Positions 8,508-17,800 of a stretch of DNA of 64,000 nucleotides are shown here, piece by piece. The notes beneath the pieces were generated by a model, which made no database searches, was not told the DNA's origin, and saw nothing but the letters and a program-made list of their open reading frames with translations. The position numbers and the translations under genes were made by a program. Origin of the DNA: Streptomyces chryseus (GTDB lineage: Bacteria; Actinomycetota; Actinomycetes; Streptomycetales; Streptomycetaceae); NCBI RefSeq assembly GCF_014650755.1, contig NZ_BMVO01000027.1, positions 22,617 to 86,616 of the forward strand. The letters are read 5' to 3'. Each line of letters starts with the position of its first letter. The stretch's first letter is position 1.

Positions 8508-9206
8508 TCAGACGGTGGTGTCGGGGTGTGCCGGGCTGAGGTAGTGCACGGCGCTCTTCTCGCAGTGCGGATGGAGCAGGGTCTGCAGGTCGTCGGCCGC
8601 GGCTTTGAGCAGGTGCCCGCCGCGGGTGGCGGTGACAGTCTCCAGGACGAAGGCGACGTGGGTGGAGTCTTCGGCGATGCGGGTGCGGTGGGCGTCGCGG
8701 TGGTTCCAGTGCCGAGTGAGCACGTCGGTGGTGTCGGCGTAGATGATCTCGCCCGGCTTGGGGTTCTCGGCGGTGCCGGGCTCGCCGAGCGGGATGAAGG
8801 TCTCGCTGCCGTCGGCGTGACAGATCACGACGTCGCCGGTGACGTCGTCGAGATCGAAGGCACCGGCGGGCAGGCTGTGGCGGACGGAGACGGCGTTGCA
8901 GGAGTCGACGGCCGGGTTGATCCGGGGCAGCCTCCCCTTCTTGGCCATGCGGCGGCCCAGGGCGTCGACGCTGGGGCGGATGCGGCGGGGGTTGGTGCCG
9001 AAGGAGCGGTAGGCGCCGTGCCACGCCTCGATGCGCGGGTCGCTCTCCTCGGCCGGCCGCCAGACGCCGTCGGCGAGCTGGGCCTCCAGGTCCGCCAGGG
9101 CGGCGGCGGTGGCAGGCCAGGGCTCGCCGCCGCGCAGGCCGCCGGCGGTGACGACGACGATGAGGGTGTTCGCGTTCCGCGCGCTGCGGCGGCAGGCGAT
9201 ACGCAC
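8508..9206 (-). CDS. B3/4 (phenylalanyl-tRNA synthetase beta-like) domain protein
   Basis: A 232-residue stand-alone B3/4 domain protein (COG3382 type). Visible family blocks are WHGAYRSFGTNPRRIRPSVD, LPRINPAVDSCNAVSVRH, LPAGAFDLDDV and RHWNHRDAHRT. The fold is the editing-like domain of the Phe-tRNA synthetase beta chain; free versions are often thought to handle non-cognate aminoacyl substrates, but the function is not established. The GTG at 9206 begins close to the first conserved strand and no clear RBS is visible, so the start is uncertain. Confidence 0.85.
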   Translation of the reverse strand: MRIACRRSARNANTLIVVVTAGGLRGGEPWPATAAALADLEAQLADGVWRPAEESDPRIEAWHGAYRSFGTNPRRIRPSVDALGRRMAKKGRLPRINPAVDSCNAVSVRHSLPAGAFDLDDVTGDVVICHADGSETFIPLGEPGTAENPKPGEIIYADTTDVLTRHWNHRDAHRTRIAEDSTHVAFVLETVTATRGGHLLKAAADDLQTLLHPHCEKSAVHYLSPAHPDTTV

Positions 9207-9367
9207 AGGGGGCGGTGGCTGGTTGTGTCCAGGCCGGCTCGGTGACCTGGTTCACGTCACTTTCAAGGCTCGGCGCGTCCCGCTCACGCCGGCGGCAAGG
9301 CCGGGTTCATGCGTCAGGGCCCGGCAGGGGAGGTTGCCGGGCCCTGATGGGATGCGTGTGTCACAGC

Positions 9368-9547
9368 TCAGTGCTTGAAGACGTCCTTGATCTTCTCTTT
9401 CGCCTGGCGAGCGTCGCCCTTGGTCTGCTCGGCTCGGCCTTCGGCTTCCATTGACTGGTCGCCGACCGCTCGGCCGACAACCTCCTTCGCCTTGCCCTTG
9501 GCCTGCTCGACCTTGGCCTCGGTCTTCTCATCGGCCACAGCACTCAC
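9368..9547 (-). CDS. CsbD family stress protein
   Basis: A 59-residue hydrophilic helical protein beginning MSAVADEKTEAKVEQAKGKA and ending KEKIKDVFKH. It has the two-part CsbD pattern (AKGKAKEVVGRAVGD, then AEGRAEQTKGDARQAKEKI). The GTG at 9547 has GGAAGG four to nine bases upstream. CsbD-like proteins are general stress or sigma-B-type regulon members of unknown mechanism. It is a monocistronic gene between the B3/4 gene and RHS debris. Confidence 0.9.
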   Translation of the reverse strand: MSAVADEKTEAKVEQAKGKAKEVVGRAVGDQSMEAEGRAEQTKGDARQAKEKIKDVFKH

Positions 9548-9699
9548 GTCCTTCCGATCAGGCGAGTGGACGCCCTACATCTGACCGCTGCTGCGCCGGG
9601 CAAACGCACATCACACCGATGGCTGACGCACGCCGGCCCGGCGAACCGGCGGGCATGGCGGTCACCGGCCTTGCGGGCTGCCGATGTCAGCGCGGAACG

Positions 9700-10812
9700 G
9701 CTCGTAGACCCGCCTGACCTGCACCCCGGCGGGCAACGTCGACACCTATCAGGACCCGGCCGGCGTCACCGGCTACATCTGGAACAAGGTCAACAAGCTC
9801 AGCGAGTTGAAGGACTCGACCGGCGAAATCACCACGTACACCTACAACGACAACGACAACGACACCCGCACCAAGACCACCCCCGGGCGGCACCGTGCAG
9901 GACATCACGCTCGACAAGTCCAGCCGCCCGACCACGATCAAGGTGACATCGCCCAAGGGCGCCCTGACCAACCTGTCGTGCACCTACGACAGTGGCGGGC
10001 GGATGACGCTGGCCAAGGAGACGGCCGGCACCACACTGAAGACGACGTGGGTGTACTGCTTCGACGCGGCCGGCAACCTCACGCCCCAAGCGGACACCGG
10101 AAACTGCCGGGGCTCCGGTTCGACGTTCACGTACAACGACGCCTCGCAGCTGACGGCGAAGGACGGCGTCACCACCGGCTGGTCCTACGACAAGCTCGGC
10201 AACGAAACCGCCGGAGCCGCCACGACAGCCGAAGCCAGCACCGCCGAGAAGTGGTCGGACTGCTCTCAGCTCACCTCGCTGACCGTGGGCGGCAAGACGT
10301 ACGCCGGCCAGTACGGATCGACCGACCGAAGTGAGCGGAGCAAGCTCGGCGACACGTTCTTTTGTAACGGGCCCTTCGGCCGCCTGTCCGCCAAGTCAAC
10401 TGGCGGTGTGGGAAATGGGATTCAACCTGGAACCCGGGGGCACGTTGAATCCCATGACGACCGGGGGCTACTACCTCAGCGACGCGCTCGGCTCCGTCAT
10501 GGCGCTCGCCGACGAAGGGGGCACGAAGGTCAACCCGTACTCCTACAGCCTCCGCGGCGTCACCCGCGCCGCCACGTCCGAAAGTATTCTGCAGCCGCAC
10601 CGGTTCGCCGGCGGCTACCAGGACCCCACCGGCCTCTACCCCCTTCGAGGCCCGCTACTACGACCCCAACATCGGCTTATGGGAAGTGCGCAGCTGGGTT
10701 CGGCATGATCGGCGGCCACATCGCACAGGGTGGTGACCCGGCTTTGACCGGCGGTCTGGGAACCAAAGCATCCACCCCCACGTGCTCCGGAGGCCTGCAG
10801 GTTCAGTTCTGA
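9700..10812 (+). pseudogene. RHS/YD-repeat protein, 3' remnant
   Basis: The order of RHS landmarks is preserved: TPAGNVDTYQDPAGVTGYIW, TYTYNDNDN, YDSGGRMTLAKE, YCFDAAGNLTPQADTGNC, WSYDKLGNE, YYLSDALGSVMALADEGG and FAGGYQDPTGLYP followed by the RYYDPNIG core end. At least three frameshifts (near 9885, 10330 and 10635) split it and the bulk of the YD repeats upstream is missing. RHS proteins are polymorphic toxins whose C-terminus carries the toxin. Here the last frame ends ALTGGLGTKASTPTCSGG at 10812, with no recognised toxin domain. Confidence 0.75.
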
Positions 10813-10864
10813 TCACCTGCCTCCCGGGCGGCCACGCCCGGGAGGCACCTGACTGGAGGACGAA

Positions 10865-10993
10865 ATGGAACACGTACTGCAATGGGCAGCCGAAGGGAAA
10901 GAGCCCGTCACAGGCCCTCTGCTGTACGTACTGATCGGTGTGGCCGTAGCCTTCGCTGTTCTTGTCGTCGTGAAGCTCTCTCAACGTCGCTGA
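10865..10993 (+). CDS. 42-residue single-pass membrane protein
   Basis: ATG 10865 is preceded by GGAGG and opens a short frame: a polar N-terminus (MEHVLQWAAEGKEPVTG), one transmembrane helix (LLYVLIGVAVAFAVLVVV) and a basic tail (KLSQRR). It follows the RHS remnant by about 50 bases and could be a small immunity or accessory protein retained after decay of the toxin, but I do not recognise a family. Confidence 0.6.
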   Translation: MEHVLQWAAEGKEPVTGPLLYVLIGVAVAFAVLVVVKLSQRR

Positions 10994-11037
10994 GAGCTGT
11001 GCGATATCAGCGATCCGTGCCGCAGAGAAAGGGATCA

Positions 11038-11259
11038 ATGGACAAGCAGACCGTAGTCGGAGTTGCGGCCCTCGTCATTGGAGTGGTCCTGGTGCTGTCG
11101 CGCTCGTACTTCGCCAAGGGTGCGACGAGCCAGCAGAACGTCTTCGGCAGAGCTAACGCGAGCAACCCTTCCTTCGCGCGAATGATGCCGGTAATCGTTG
11201 GTTGCGGAATCGCTCTCTGTGGCGTGCTTGTCTTGGTCGGCATACTAGGAGTGCAGTAG
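11038..11259 (+). CDS. 73-residue two-pass membrane protein
   Basis: Starts at ATG 11038 after AGAAAGGGATCA. Two hydrophobic helices (VVGVAALVIGVVLVL near residues 5-20 and VIVGCGIALCGVLVLVGI near 52-70) flank a polar loop with FAKGATSQQNVFGRANASN. It sits 44 bases after the 42-residue membrane protein, on the same strand as the RHS remnant. Family not recognised. Confidence 0.6.
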   Translation: MDKQTVVGVAALVIGVVLVLSRSYFAKGATSQQNVFGRANASNPSFARMMPVIVGCGIALCGVLVLVGILGVQ

Positions 11260-11390
11260 CCGCTTGCGTGGTGAAGAAGTGCTGGAAGAACTGGTCAAGC
11301 CGACCGCTTGACGGGCCAAGCGGTTCACCGCGGACCCACGGTGACGGCTGCTCGGGCCAGGGAGCTGCGGTGCCAGCACCCCTCGGAGTC

Positions 11391-11975
11391 TCAGCGTGCC
11401 CCCGTCCAGTTGTGGGCCACGTCGATCACGACCCGGTCGGTTGCCACCGACACCCGGAGCGGCAGCCGCGCCCGGACGCCGAGCCCTATCTGCGTGTCTC
11501 CTTCGAAGCTGCCGGCGAACCGGGCGTCGGTGAAGGTGCGGTATCCCGTGAGGTCAACGCCCTTCAGGTGTTGACCGGCCCGCACGGGATAGGTGGGCTT
11601 CCCTGTGGCGGGGTCATAGGCGGGGGCGTTGACCCGTATCTCGAGGACGGCGCCGCCGCCGACGGGGATGTGTTTGCCCGAACCGTCCTGGTGGAGGCGG
11701 CTGACGTACCTGACTGAATAGCCGAGGCCGCTGGTGCCCGCGCCGGGGACGTCGACGACCATGCGGTCGAAGCAGGCGTGCCGGCCGGTCCTGATGTTCG
11801 TCACCGGCTCCACCGTCGCGGCGGAGCGGGTCTTGGCCGGACTGCCCCAGCCGGTGGGGCAGTCCGCGGTCTGGGTGGTGGTGGTCGTTGTGGCCGCGGC
11901 CGGGACCGCCGCCACTCCCGACGTGGCAGCCACGAGCGCGACTACCGTTGTCCATGCGGCTCTGTTTCGTCCCAT
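11391..11975 (-). CDS. Secreted AMIN-like domain protein
   Basis: A 194-residue protein with a Sec signal peptide (WTTVVALVAATSGVAAVPAAA). The mature part has the AMIN-like pattern of actinobacterial (lipo)proteins: TNIRTGRHACFDRMVVDVPG, a GYSVRYV strand, GAVLEIRVNAPAYD and VVIDVAHNW at the end. AMIN-type beta domains bind envelope components; the exact ligand is unknown. The ATG at 11975 follows AGGGGATGAA, and a sigma-70-like promoter lies just upstream. Confidence 0.82.
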   Translation of the reverse strand: MGRNRAAWTTVVALVAATSGVAAVPAAATTTTTTQTADCPTGWGSPAKTRSAATVEPVTNIRTGRHACFDRMVVDVPGAGTSGLGYSVRYVSRLHQDGSGKHIPVGGGAVLEIRVNAPAYDPATGKPTYPVRAGQHLKGVDLTGYRTFTDARFAGSFEGDTQIGLGVRARLPLRVSVATDRVVIDVAHNWTGAR

Positions 11976-12004
11976 TTCATCCCCTAGAAAGGTGGTGTGT
12001 CGGA

Positions 12005-12033
12005 TATATAGGGAGACACTCGGGTGGGTCGAA
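12005..12033 (-). promoter_or_regulatory. Sigma-70-like promoter of the AMIN-like gene
   Basis: Read on the minus strand, TTCGAC (12033-12028) and TATATA (12010-12005) are separated by 17 bases and lie 29 bp or more upstream of the ATG at 11975. The TATATA stretch stands out in this GC-rich sequence. The rest of the 345-base gap 11976-12321 shows nothing recognisable. Confidence 0.5.
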
Positions 12034-12321
12034 TGGTTGCACTGTTCCTGAGCTCAACGATCCGGAATGCCAGGGCGGTGAGCGATTGGGCGGGTCTTAC
12101 ATCCCCACGCCGGGCACGAATCCGCAAGCGGCATCCCCCGGTCCACGTGCACTCCGAACCGGCAGCGATGACGGACGGCAGACGACCTCCTGCACCGTCT
12201 CAGGGTGCGACCAGCCCGTTGGCGGTCGCGTTCACAGAGCTGGCGTCACCGCGGGGACCACCCGGCCACGGGCCACATAGAGTTCCCGGCACCGTCGAAC
12301 CCCGTCAGAACCGGAGTGCCC

Positions 12322-12992
12322 ATGTCCTCGGCTGGTCTTTCACGGCCGTTCGAAGAACGGCTGCGTGCTGCCATCACCGATCCTCAGGCCATGGGGAATG
12401 CGCGGCGCTACTTCGGCATCGGTCTGCCGCTGGGCGTGGCTGCTCTCACGGGGAGCCGCTTCGAGCATCTGGCCGGCGGGGGAGGCCGGCCGGAGGTCGC
12501 CGACACCGTCACGGCGGAGGATCTCGTCGCGGTGCAAACGTTGTCGGTCACTGTTCCGGCGCCGGTCGCCCTCGATATCCTTGAGGGCGCAGCCTCGGCG
12601 CGCGCCTGTCCCCTCTGCTGCACGCTATTCCCAGCGACGTCGACATGGTTGATGTCGACGCGGCCGTCGTGGCCGACGGCTCGCCGGCGGACCAGGCCTG
12701 GCATCTCCTTCGCGACCAGGCGGACGTCGGCTGGGTGATCGCAGGCAAGCTTCTGGCCCGTAAGCGCCCACGGTTGCTCCCGGTCTACGACCGTGTCGTA
12801 CGCTGCGCCCTCGGCAGCCCGCCGTCCTTCTGGCTCGATCTGCATGCCGCGCTGGGCGAGGACGGCGCCGCTTTGTACCGCCGGCTGCTTGAGCTGAGAC
12901 AGGCAGCGGGGCTGCCGGAGACGGTGAGCGCGCTGCGGGTGTGCGACGTGGTGTGGATGAGCCACCGGGCCCTGGGCCACGCCTGCCGCTGA
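12322..12992 (+). pseudogene. DUF6308-type protein, frameshifted
   Basis: The first frame (ATG 12322) reads MSSAGLSRPFEERLRAAITD ... RRYFGIGLPLGVAALTGSRF up to VALDILEG. The second frame continues LLHAIPSDVDMVDVDAAVV, then GWVIAGKLLARKRPRLLPVY, FWLDLHAALGEDG and RVCDVVWMSHR, ending 12992. Together they give one full-length protein of the DUF6308 type, with one frameshift between about 12590 and 12610. It is either a pseudogene or a single-base sequencing error. Confidence 0.6.
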
Positions 12993-13272
12993 AGCGCCGT
13001 GTGAGGCTCGGGGCGTCCGTGGACGGGATGGAGCATGTACGACGTTCGGGGCGCCCCAGGGCGAGGGACGTCCCAGGTCCGCTCGTCGTTCGAGGTGTAG
13101 GGCCGCAGGTAGGCCGGCAGAGCGGTCGGCTCGCCGGTTCCTGCCTGCTGTGGCTGGGTGGCCTTCTACGATCCGGTCTGCTCGGGAGCCAGTCGGCATG
13201 GGGCCGGCCCGGAGCCGGCCCGAGCCGCCTCAACCGCCTGGCTGTCCCAGCGCAATGGTCGAGGATGGAGTC

Positions 13273-13821
13273 ATGACAGGGGAAGTGAGCGAGATCGCTC
13301 TGAGTAAGCAGGATCTTCGTGAGGTCACCGCGTTCGCTGCAGCGTGCGCGGAAGTGGTGCTCGAGGTGTTCGAGGGCGATCAGCCGGACGATTTGCGGCC
13401 TCGAGACGCTATCGGCGCCGCGTGGGAGTTCGCTCGAGGTGGTGAGCGAGGGAAGGCTCTGCGAGACGGAGCGTGGGCGGCACTCAAGGCAGCCAAGAGC
13501 GCGGACACTGCGGCTGCGCGCGAGGCGGCTCGGGCAGCGATGTCTGCGGCAGGCGCCGCCTACCTGCATCCGCTGGCCAAGGCCACCCAGGTCAAGCACA
13601 TTCTCGGAGCCGGCGCTCACGCGGCCAGAGCGGCCGAACTTGTCGCCGACGACGATCGGAGCGTTGGTGCCGAACACCTTGAGCAGACGGTGCATCGTGC
13701 GACACCGGTCGTCGTTGACGTGCTCAAACGCTTTCCAACGGCGCCGAGTGGCGGCGGACGGGTTGGTGAGTTGATCCGCATGCTGGACGCTGACCTTCGT
13801 TCACTCACCCTCTCTGAGTGA
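13273..13821 (+). CDS. Imm5-like immunity-type protein
   Basis: A 182-residue mostly alpha-helical protein. Landmarks are LREVTAFAAACAEVVLEVFE, the Ala-rich DTAAAREAARAAMSAAGAAY block, TQVKHILGAGAHAARAAEL and PVVVDVLKRFP. This matches the putative Imm5-like immunity family of actinobacteria (often misannotated as exonuclease SbcC). It would bind and neutralise a cognate toxin in the cytoplasm, but no toxin gene is adjacent; the nearest toxin-type gene is the RHS remnant 2.5 kb away. No strong RBS is seen before the ATG. Confidence 0.72.
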   Translation: MTGEVSEIALSKQDLREVTAFAAACAEVVLEVFEGDQPDDLRPRDAIGAAWEFARGGERGKALRDGAWAALKAAKSADTAAAREAARAAMSAAGAAYLHPLAKATQVKHILGAGAHAARAAELVADDDRSVGAEHLEQTVHRATPVVVDVLKRFPTAPSGGGRVGELIRMLDADLRSLTLSE

Positions 13822-13855
13822 CTTTGAACGTTCAGACGGTGCGGCCCCACCTCCG

Positions 13856-14147
13856 TCAGCGGTTGACTTCGATGTTCGTCAGGACAAGCAGGGCGCGCAG
13901 GAGCTGGGTGGCGCGGGCGGGGTCGGTGCGGAGCGTGGCGAGGATCCGCCAGTTCTTGAGGTGGGCGAAGCCGTGCTCGACTGGCGCGCGTCCGATGGCG
14001 AGGACTCGGTTGGCGTCCTTCTGACCGGCGGTGAGCTTGTGGGTGCGGCTGGCATGGAAGCCCGTGACGATCACGGGGTCGCGTACGTCGTTGTCCAGGC
14101 CGCGGAAGCCGAGGTCCGCGAGAGCGCCGAGACCGGCGGCGCGTAGG
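13856..14147 (-). pseudogene. IS5-family transposase, C-terminal scar
   Basis: About 96 residues remain: AGLGALADLGFRGLDNDVRD then VIVTGFHASRTHKLTAGQK, NRVLAIGRAPVEHGFAHLKN and LLRALLVLTNIEVNR, the C-terminus of an IS5-family DDE transposase common in Streptomyces. The 5' two-thirds and the terminal repeats are gone. The probable transposase start cut by the right window edge belongs to the same type. Confidence 0.75.
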
Positions 14148-14199
14148 CTCCTCGACCATCTGCCCGACCACCCCGCTTCCGGCCCCGACCGGGACCGTG

Positions 14200-14786
14200 C
14201 TCCGGACCCGTGTCTGGCGCCGGCTGCCGCCAGGCCCTTCGAGGACGTGTACCGGCTTCCGCCCGACGCGGACGGCTGGAGTACCGGCCGCCGTCCGCGC
14301 CCGCCTCCGCCGCCCCGCCGTGGACGGCCGACCCGGCGCCCGTCCCGTTCGAGGCGACCGCCCGGTGGGCGGACCGTGCGGCCGACTTCACCGCCCTGGA
14401 CCGGTCCGCCCGGCAGACCGAGGAGCTGAGGTCCTGGTGCCGGGCCGACGGCATGACGGTCAATCAGTTCCGGAGCGCCGCCCTCGCGGAGTCCTGGACC
14501 CGGGTCGCGGGCCGCGCGGACGTCCGGCTGCTGACCGCGGTCTCCCTGCGGGTCCGCTGCCCGACGTCGGCTGCTTCATCACCGTGGTCGGCGTCCCGGT
14601 GGCGCCGCACGCCGACGGCACCGCCGAGACCGCCCGGCGGTACGGTACGGTGCGGCGCTGCGGGACGCGGGCCGCGGACGCAACCTGGCCTGCGGTCCGC
14701 TGGTCTCCCTCTGGCGCATACGGCGCCAAGCCGTCGCCCGCCGCTGCCACTACCGAAGAAGAACCAGCTCAGGCAACGATTTCTGA
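14200..14786 (+). pseudogene. Condensation-domain-like acyltransferase remnant
   Basis: Pieces in three frames join in order: TALDRSARQTEELRSWCRAD, MTVNQFRSAALAESWTRVAG, VRLLTAVSLRVRC, then LPDVGCFITVVGVPVAP and NLACGPLVSLWRIRRQA. They resemble the C-terminal half of PapA- or condensation-type acyltransferases. Two frameshifts and a missing N-terminus (no HHxxxD motif) mark it as decayed. It abuts the serine hydrolase gene tail to tail. Confidence 0.5.
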
Positions 14787-14794
14787 CTGGAGTA

Positions 14795-16003
14795 CTAGCA
14801 GACCGGCACCCCGGGAACCTGGTTCTCCGGCACACTGAGATAGATGTTGCTCATGTAGCCGCCGTACTGCGGCAGATGGGCCCACCAGTCGTTGGTGTAG
14901 GGCGGGACGCTGACCTGCTGACCGCGCTTCTGGCAGCCGACCAGGACCTCGACGCCGGCGGGCAGCGTCGTGACCGCGCCCGAGGCGGTCGTCGCCTGGG
15001 TGCGGACCCGGACCCCGCTGCCCCAGGTGCCGATCCACGTACCGGCCGGGCGTGAGGCGCCGGGGACGTTCAGCGAACGGGTCAGCCGCCCCACATCCGT
15101 GTAGGCCTTGCCGTAGGAGGTTCCGCCGGGATGCAGGGTGAAGACCGCCACGATGGAACGGTCGCCCGCGCCCACCACACCCGTGGTGTGCAGTGCCGGA
15201 CGTGCGAGGTCCACGGCCTCGGCGCCTGCGGGCGTCCGTGCGACCGTCCCGGCCGGTTCGTTCGCCGCCGTCGCGGTCGTCGCCGTACAGCCTCCGGAAC
15301 TGAAGCCCGACCAGCCCTGCTTGACGGCCCAGGGGCGGTTGAAAGAGCCGGCGATGCCGAAGTGCTGGTCGTAGCCGTCGGTGGCGCAGCGGGTGGACTG
15401 GCGCAGGTTGCCGAGGACGTAGTCGCGTATCGCCGCGGGAGCGGAGTCCAGCAGGTAGCGGTAGATCTTCACGGTGTCACGGGCCGAGAGGGCCGTGTAG
15501 CCCCAGTAGCCGGGGTGGGTGGACGGCGGACGGGCGGTGTCCGTCAGACCGAGCCGCGTGACCATCCGGTCGACGATCGCGCCTGAGCCGTTGTTCGCCC
15601 AGAACGTGCTCGCGGCCGCGTCGTCGCTGCCGCGCAGCATGCTGTCGATCCGGGACCGGTCGGCGGCCGGCAGGGCGTCGGGGCCGCGGTTCCAGAGCAC
15701 GTCCAGGGCGATCAGCAGTTTCACCACGGACGCCGACCGGAACTGCCCGGCGGTGTTCAACTGCTCGGTGAACGTGCCGGTGTGGCGGTCGAAGACGGCA
15801 ACGCCCGCCGTCACCCCGGCCGGCACGTCGGCTCGAACCGAAGCCGGGGGCGATAACGGGGACTCAGTGGGTGCGGCGGTCGCGGTGGGCGCGGTGGTGC
15901 ACACCAGTGCCGCGAGAGCGGCGGCCAGCACCCCCGCCCGCACCGCGCCACGACGTGCGAACCGGACGACCGTTCCGTCATGCGTGCTGCTCAAGGTCAT
16001 CAT
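14795..16003 (-). CDS. Secreted penicillin-recognising serine hydrolase with C-terminal SH3-like domain
   Basis: A 402-residue protein. A Sec signal peptide (GVLAAALAALVCTTAPTATAA) is followed by a class A beta-lactamase-like domain with SVVK (Ser92/Lys95), SDD in place of SDN, and KQG in place of KTG. Residues about 325-402 form an SH3-like domain (GTWGSGVRVRTQ ... LVGCQKRGQQVSV ... GGYMSNIYL) ending in Cys. The same tail closes the two genes downstream. Start ATG 16003 follows GAGGA. It probably acts on peptidoglycan stem peptides rather than antibiotics. This is the last gene of a minus-strand run of cell-wall genes. Confidence 0.88.
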   Translation of the reverse strand: MMTLSSTHDGTVVRFARRGAVRAGVLAAALAALVCTTAPTATAAPTESPLSPPASVRADVPAGVTAGVAVFDRHTGTFTEQLNTAGQFRSASVVKLLIALDVLWNRGPDALPAADRSRIDSMLRGSDDAAASTFWANNGSGAIVDRMVTRLGLTDTARPPSTHPGYWGYTALSARDTVKIYRYLLDSAPAAIRDYVLGNLRQSTRCATDGYDQHFGIAGSFNRPWAVKQGWSGFSSGGCTATTATAANEPAGTVARTPAGAEAVDLARPALHTTGVVGAGDRSIVAVFTLHPGGTSYGKAYTDVGRLTRSLNVPGASRPAGTWIGTWGSGVRVRTQATTASGAVTTLPAGVEVLVGCQKRGQQVSVPPYTNDWWAHLPQYGGYMSNIYLSVPENQVPGVPVC

Positions 16004-16115
16004 GGTCATCCTCGGAGTCGTTGGCCTGCGCGGACGAGGTGAGGCCGGGGGGAGAGGAGCGCCGCGGGAGCCAGAACGACCGCCGCGACACCCCTCGTAC
16101 CGGCAGGGACGCCGG

Positions 16116-16877
16116 TCAGCACTCTCGCACCCCCGGCAGCCAGGCGGCGGGGTGGTCGATGTAGATGTTGCTGATGTAGCCACCGAGCGCCGGGATGTAG
16201 GACCAGGCGTCGTTGCTGTAGCCCTCGGCGTTGACCACGTCACCGCGCTTCTGGCACTCCACGAAGACCGGCGTCGGCCCGCTCAGCGTGCGGACGACCG
16301 TCGCGCTCAGCCGTGCGTCGGCGCGCACCCGGACCGACGTGCCCCAGGTGGTGAAGTTGGTCCCGGGCGTGCCGCTGCCCGGAGTGCACGGCAGGCCCAC
16401 ACCGCGCTCTCTCAGGTATGGAACGGGGTCCATGCCCCGGGTGCTGGACGTGGAGCTGTGCGCCTCGAAGTGCAGGTGGTTGCCGGAGGAGTCGCCCTCG
16501 GAGCCCATGCGGGCGATCAGCTGACCGCTGCTCACCCGCTGGTTCACGGAGACGAGCCGCTCGTACATGTGGCCGTACTCGGTGACCGTGCCGTCGTCGT
16601 GCTTGATGCGGATCCACTGGCCGTAGCCGCTGGCGGTGCCGGAGACGATGACCGTGCCCGGCCCGGTGGAGTGGATGGGCGTACCGCGGTTGTTGGCGAT
16701 GTCGACGCCGTCGTGGCCGGAGTGCCACCACTGGGTGACCGTCCCGGCGGTCGGGCAGGAGCCCGCGTAACCGGTGGGCGCGGCCTGTGCCGTGCCGGCA
16801 GTGAGCGGGATCAGCCCGGTCGCGGCGACGGTGGCGACGAGCATCCCGATGGACTTGGTGCGCTTGAGCACGCGCAT
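16116..16877 (-). CDS. Secreted M23 (LytM) peptidase with C-terminal SH3-like domain
   Basis: A 253-residue protein with a Sec signal (GMLVATVAATGLIPLTAGTAQA). The LytM zinc motifs are HxxxD (His55, Asp59 in HSGHDGVDI), His103 (YGHMYE) and HLH (134-136), so all metal and catalytic positions are present. The C-terminal about 78 residues are the SH3-like domain (TTWGTSVRVRAD ... VECQKRGDVVNAEGYSNDAW ... PGVREC). It should cut peptide bonds in peptidoglycan cross-bridges, with the SH3 domain as wall anchor. RBS AAGGAG precedes ATG 16877. Confidence 0.93.
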   Translation of the reverse strand: MRVLKRTKSIGMLVATVAATGLIPLTAGTAQAAPTGYAGSCPTAGTVTQWWHSGHDGVDIANNRGTPIHSTGPGTVIVSGTASGYGQWIRIKHDDGTVTEYGHMYERLVSVNQRVSSGQLIARMGSEGDSSGNHLHFEAHSSTSSTRGMDPVPYLRERGVGLPCTPGSGTPGTNFTTWGTSVRVRADARLSATVVRTLSGPTPVFVECQKRGDVVNAEGYSNDAWSYIPALGGYISNIYIDHPAAWLPGVREC

Positions 16878-16921
16878 GGCAGATTCTCCTTTGTGGAGGG
16901 GGTCGGGGCGGGGGTCGGTGT

Positions 16922-17800
16922 TCAGCAGGTGGGGACTCCGGGCAGCCAGGCCGCCGGGTCGTCGATGAAGATGTTGGAGATCCAGGCCTTGTACTTCGGC
17001 AGGTACGACCAGGCGTCGTTGCTGTAGCCCTCGGCGTGGACCATCTCTCCGTGCGTCTGGCACAGCACGTCCACCGCGGTGGGGCCGGGCAGAAGGGCTG
17101 CGGGAGGCTTCTGGGTGCCGGCTTCCGGACGCAGGTTCACACCGGTGCCCCAGGTCATGAACCGCTTCGTGCCGGCCGGCGGCTGCTCGTTGCCGCCCGT
17201 GATGCGCAGGGCGCCCGCGTACTGGGCGTTCAGCCGCACGTCGCTGACCATCACCAGCGTTCCGGACTCCCGGGCCTCGACCATCTTGCCGTCACCGAGG
17301 TAGAGGGCGATGTGGTGGACGCTGTTGAGATTGCCCGGGTCCGACGCCCACAGCAGCAGATCGCCCGGCTGCAACGGACCGAGCCCCTGGGCGCGGCCGA
17401 ACCGGGCGGTGGCGCCGCTCCACTGGGCCTGGTTCCAGGAACCCTCGGGCATGGCTGTGCCCGCTCCCTGCCAGGCCGCGTACTGCACCAGGTGTGAGCA
17501 GTCGAAGCCCTTCACCTGACTGTCGTGGGCGCCGGGACCGCCGCCGGGGTAGTCCTGACCGTACGTCGGCCCGTGGATGGAGCCGCCGCCCCACGAGTAG
17601 GGCACCCCGATCTGCGAGCAGGCGGCGCCCACGATCGCCTGGGCCTGAGCGGGTGCGTTCGCCAGGGGACGGCAGTCGGCGGCGGCCACGGCCTTCGAGG
17701 GAAGCGGCGGCGCGGCGGCCATCGCCGTACCGGTACAGCTCAACGTGGTGGCGAGCAGCAGTCCTCCTGCCATCGCCAGTGTGCGGTTGGTGCGGCGCAT
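16922..17800 (-). CDS. Secreted NlpC/P60 peptidase with C-terminal SH3-like domain
   Basis: A 292-residue protein. A signal peptide (AMAGGLLLATTLSCTGTAMA) precedes an NlpC/P60 domain with the catalytic Cys101 in KGFDCSHLVQYAAW, His163 in HHIALYLG and Glu175 as the third residue. The domain opens GVPYSWGGGS, typical of the fold. The tail (MTWGTGVNLRPEAG ... AEGYSNDAWSYLPKYKAWIS ... PGVPTC) is nearly the same as that of the M23 neighbour, evidence of domain copying. It likely hydrolyses gamma-D-Glu-diamino-acid bonds. It is 44 bp upstream of the M23 gene. Confidence 0.93.
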   Translation of the reverse strand: MRRTNRTLAMAGGLLLATTLSCTGTAMAAAPPLPSKAVAAADCRPLANAPAQAQAIVGAACSQIGVPYSWGGGSIHGPTYGQDYPGGGPGAHDSQVKGFDCSHLVQYAAWQGAGTAMPEGSWNQAQWSGATARFGRAQGLGPLQPGDLLLWASDPGNLNSVHHIALYLGDGKMVEARESGTLVMVSDVRLNAQYAGALRITGGNEQPPAGTKRFMTWGTGVNLRPEAGTQKPPAALLPGPTAVDVLCQTHGEMVHAEGYSNDAWSYLPKYKAWISNIFIDDPAAWLPGVPTC

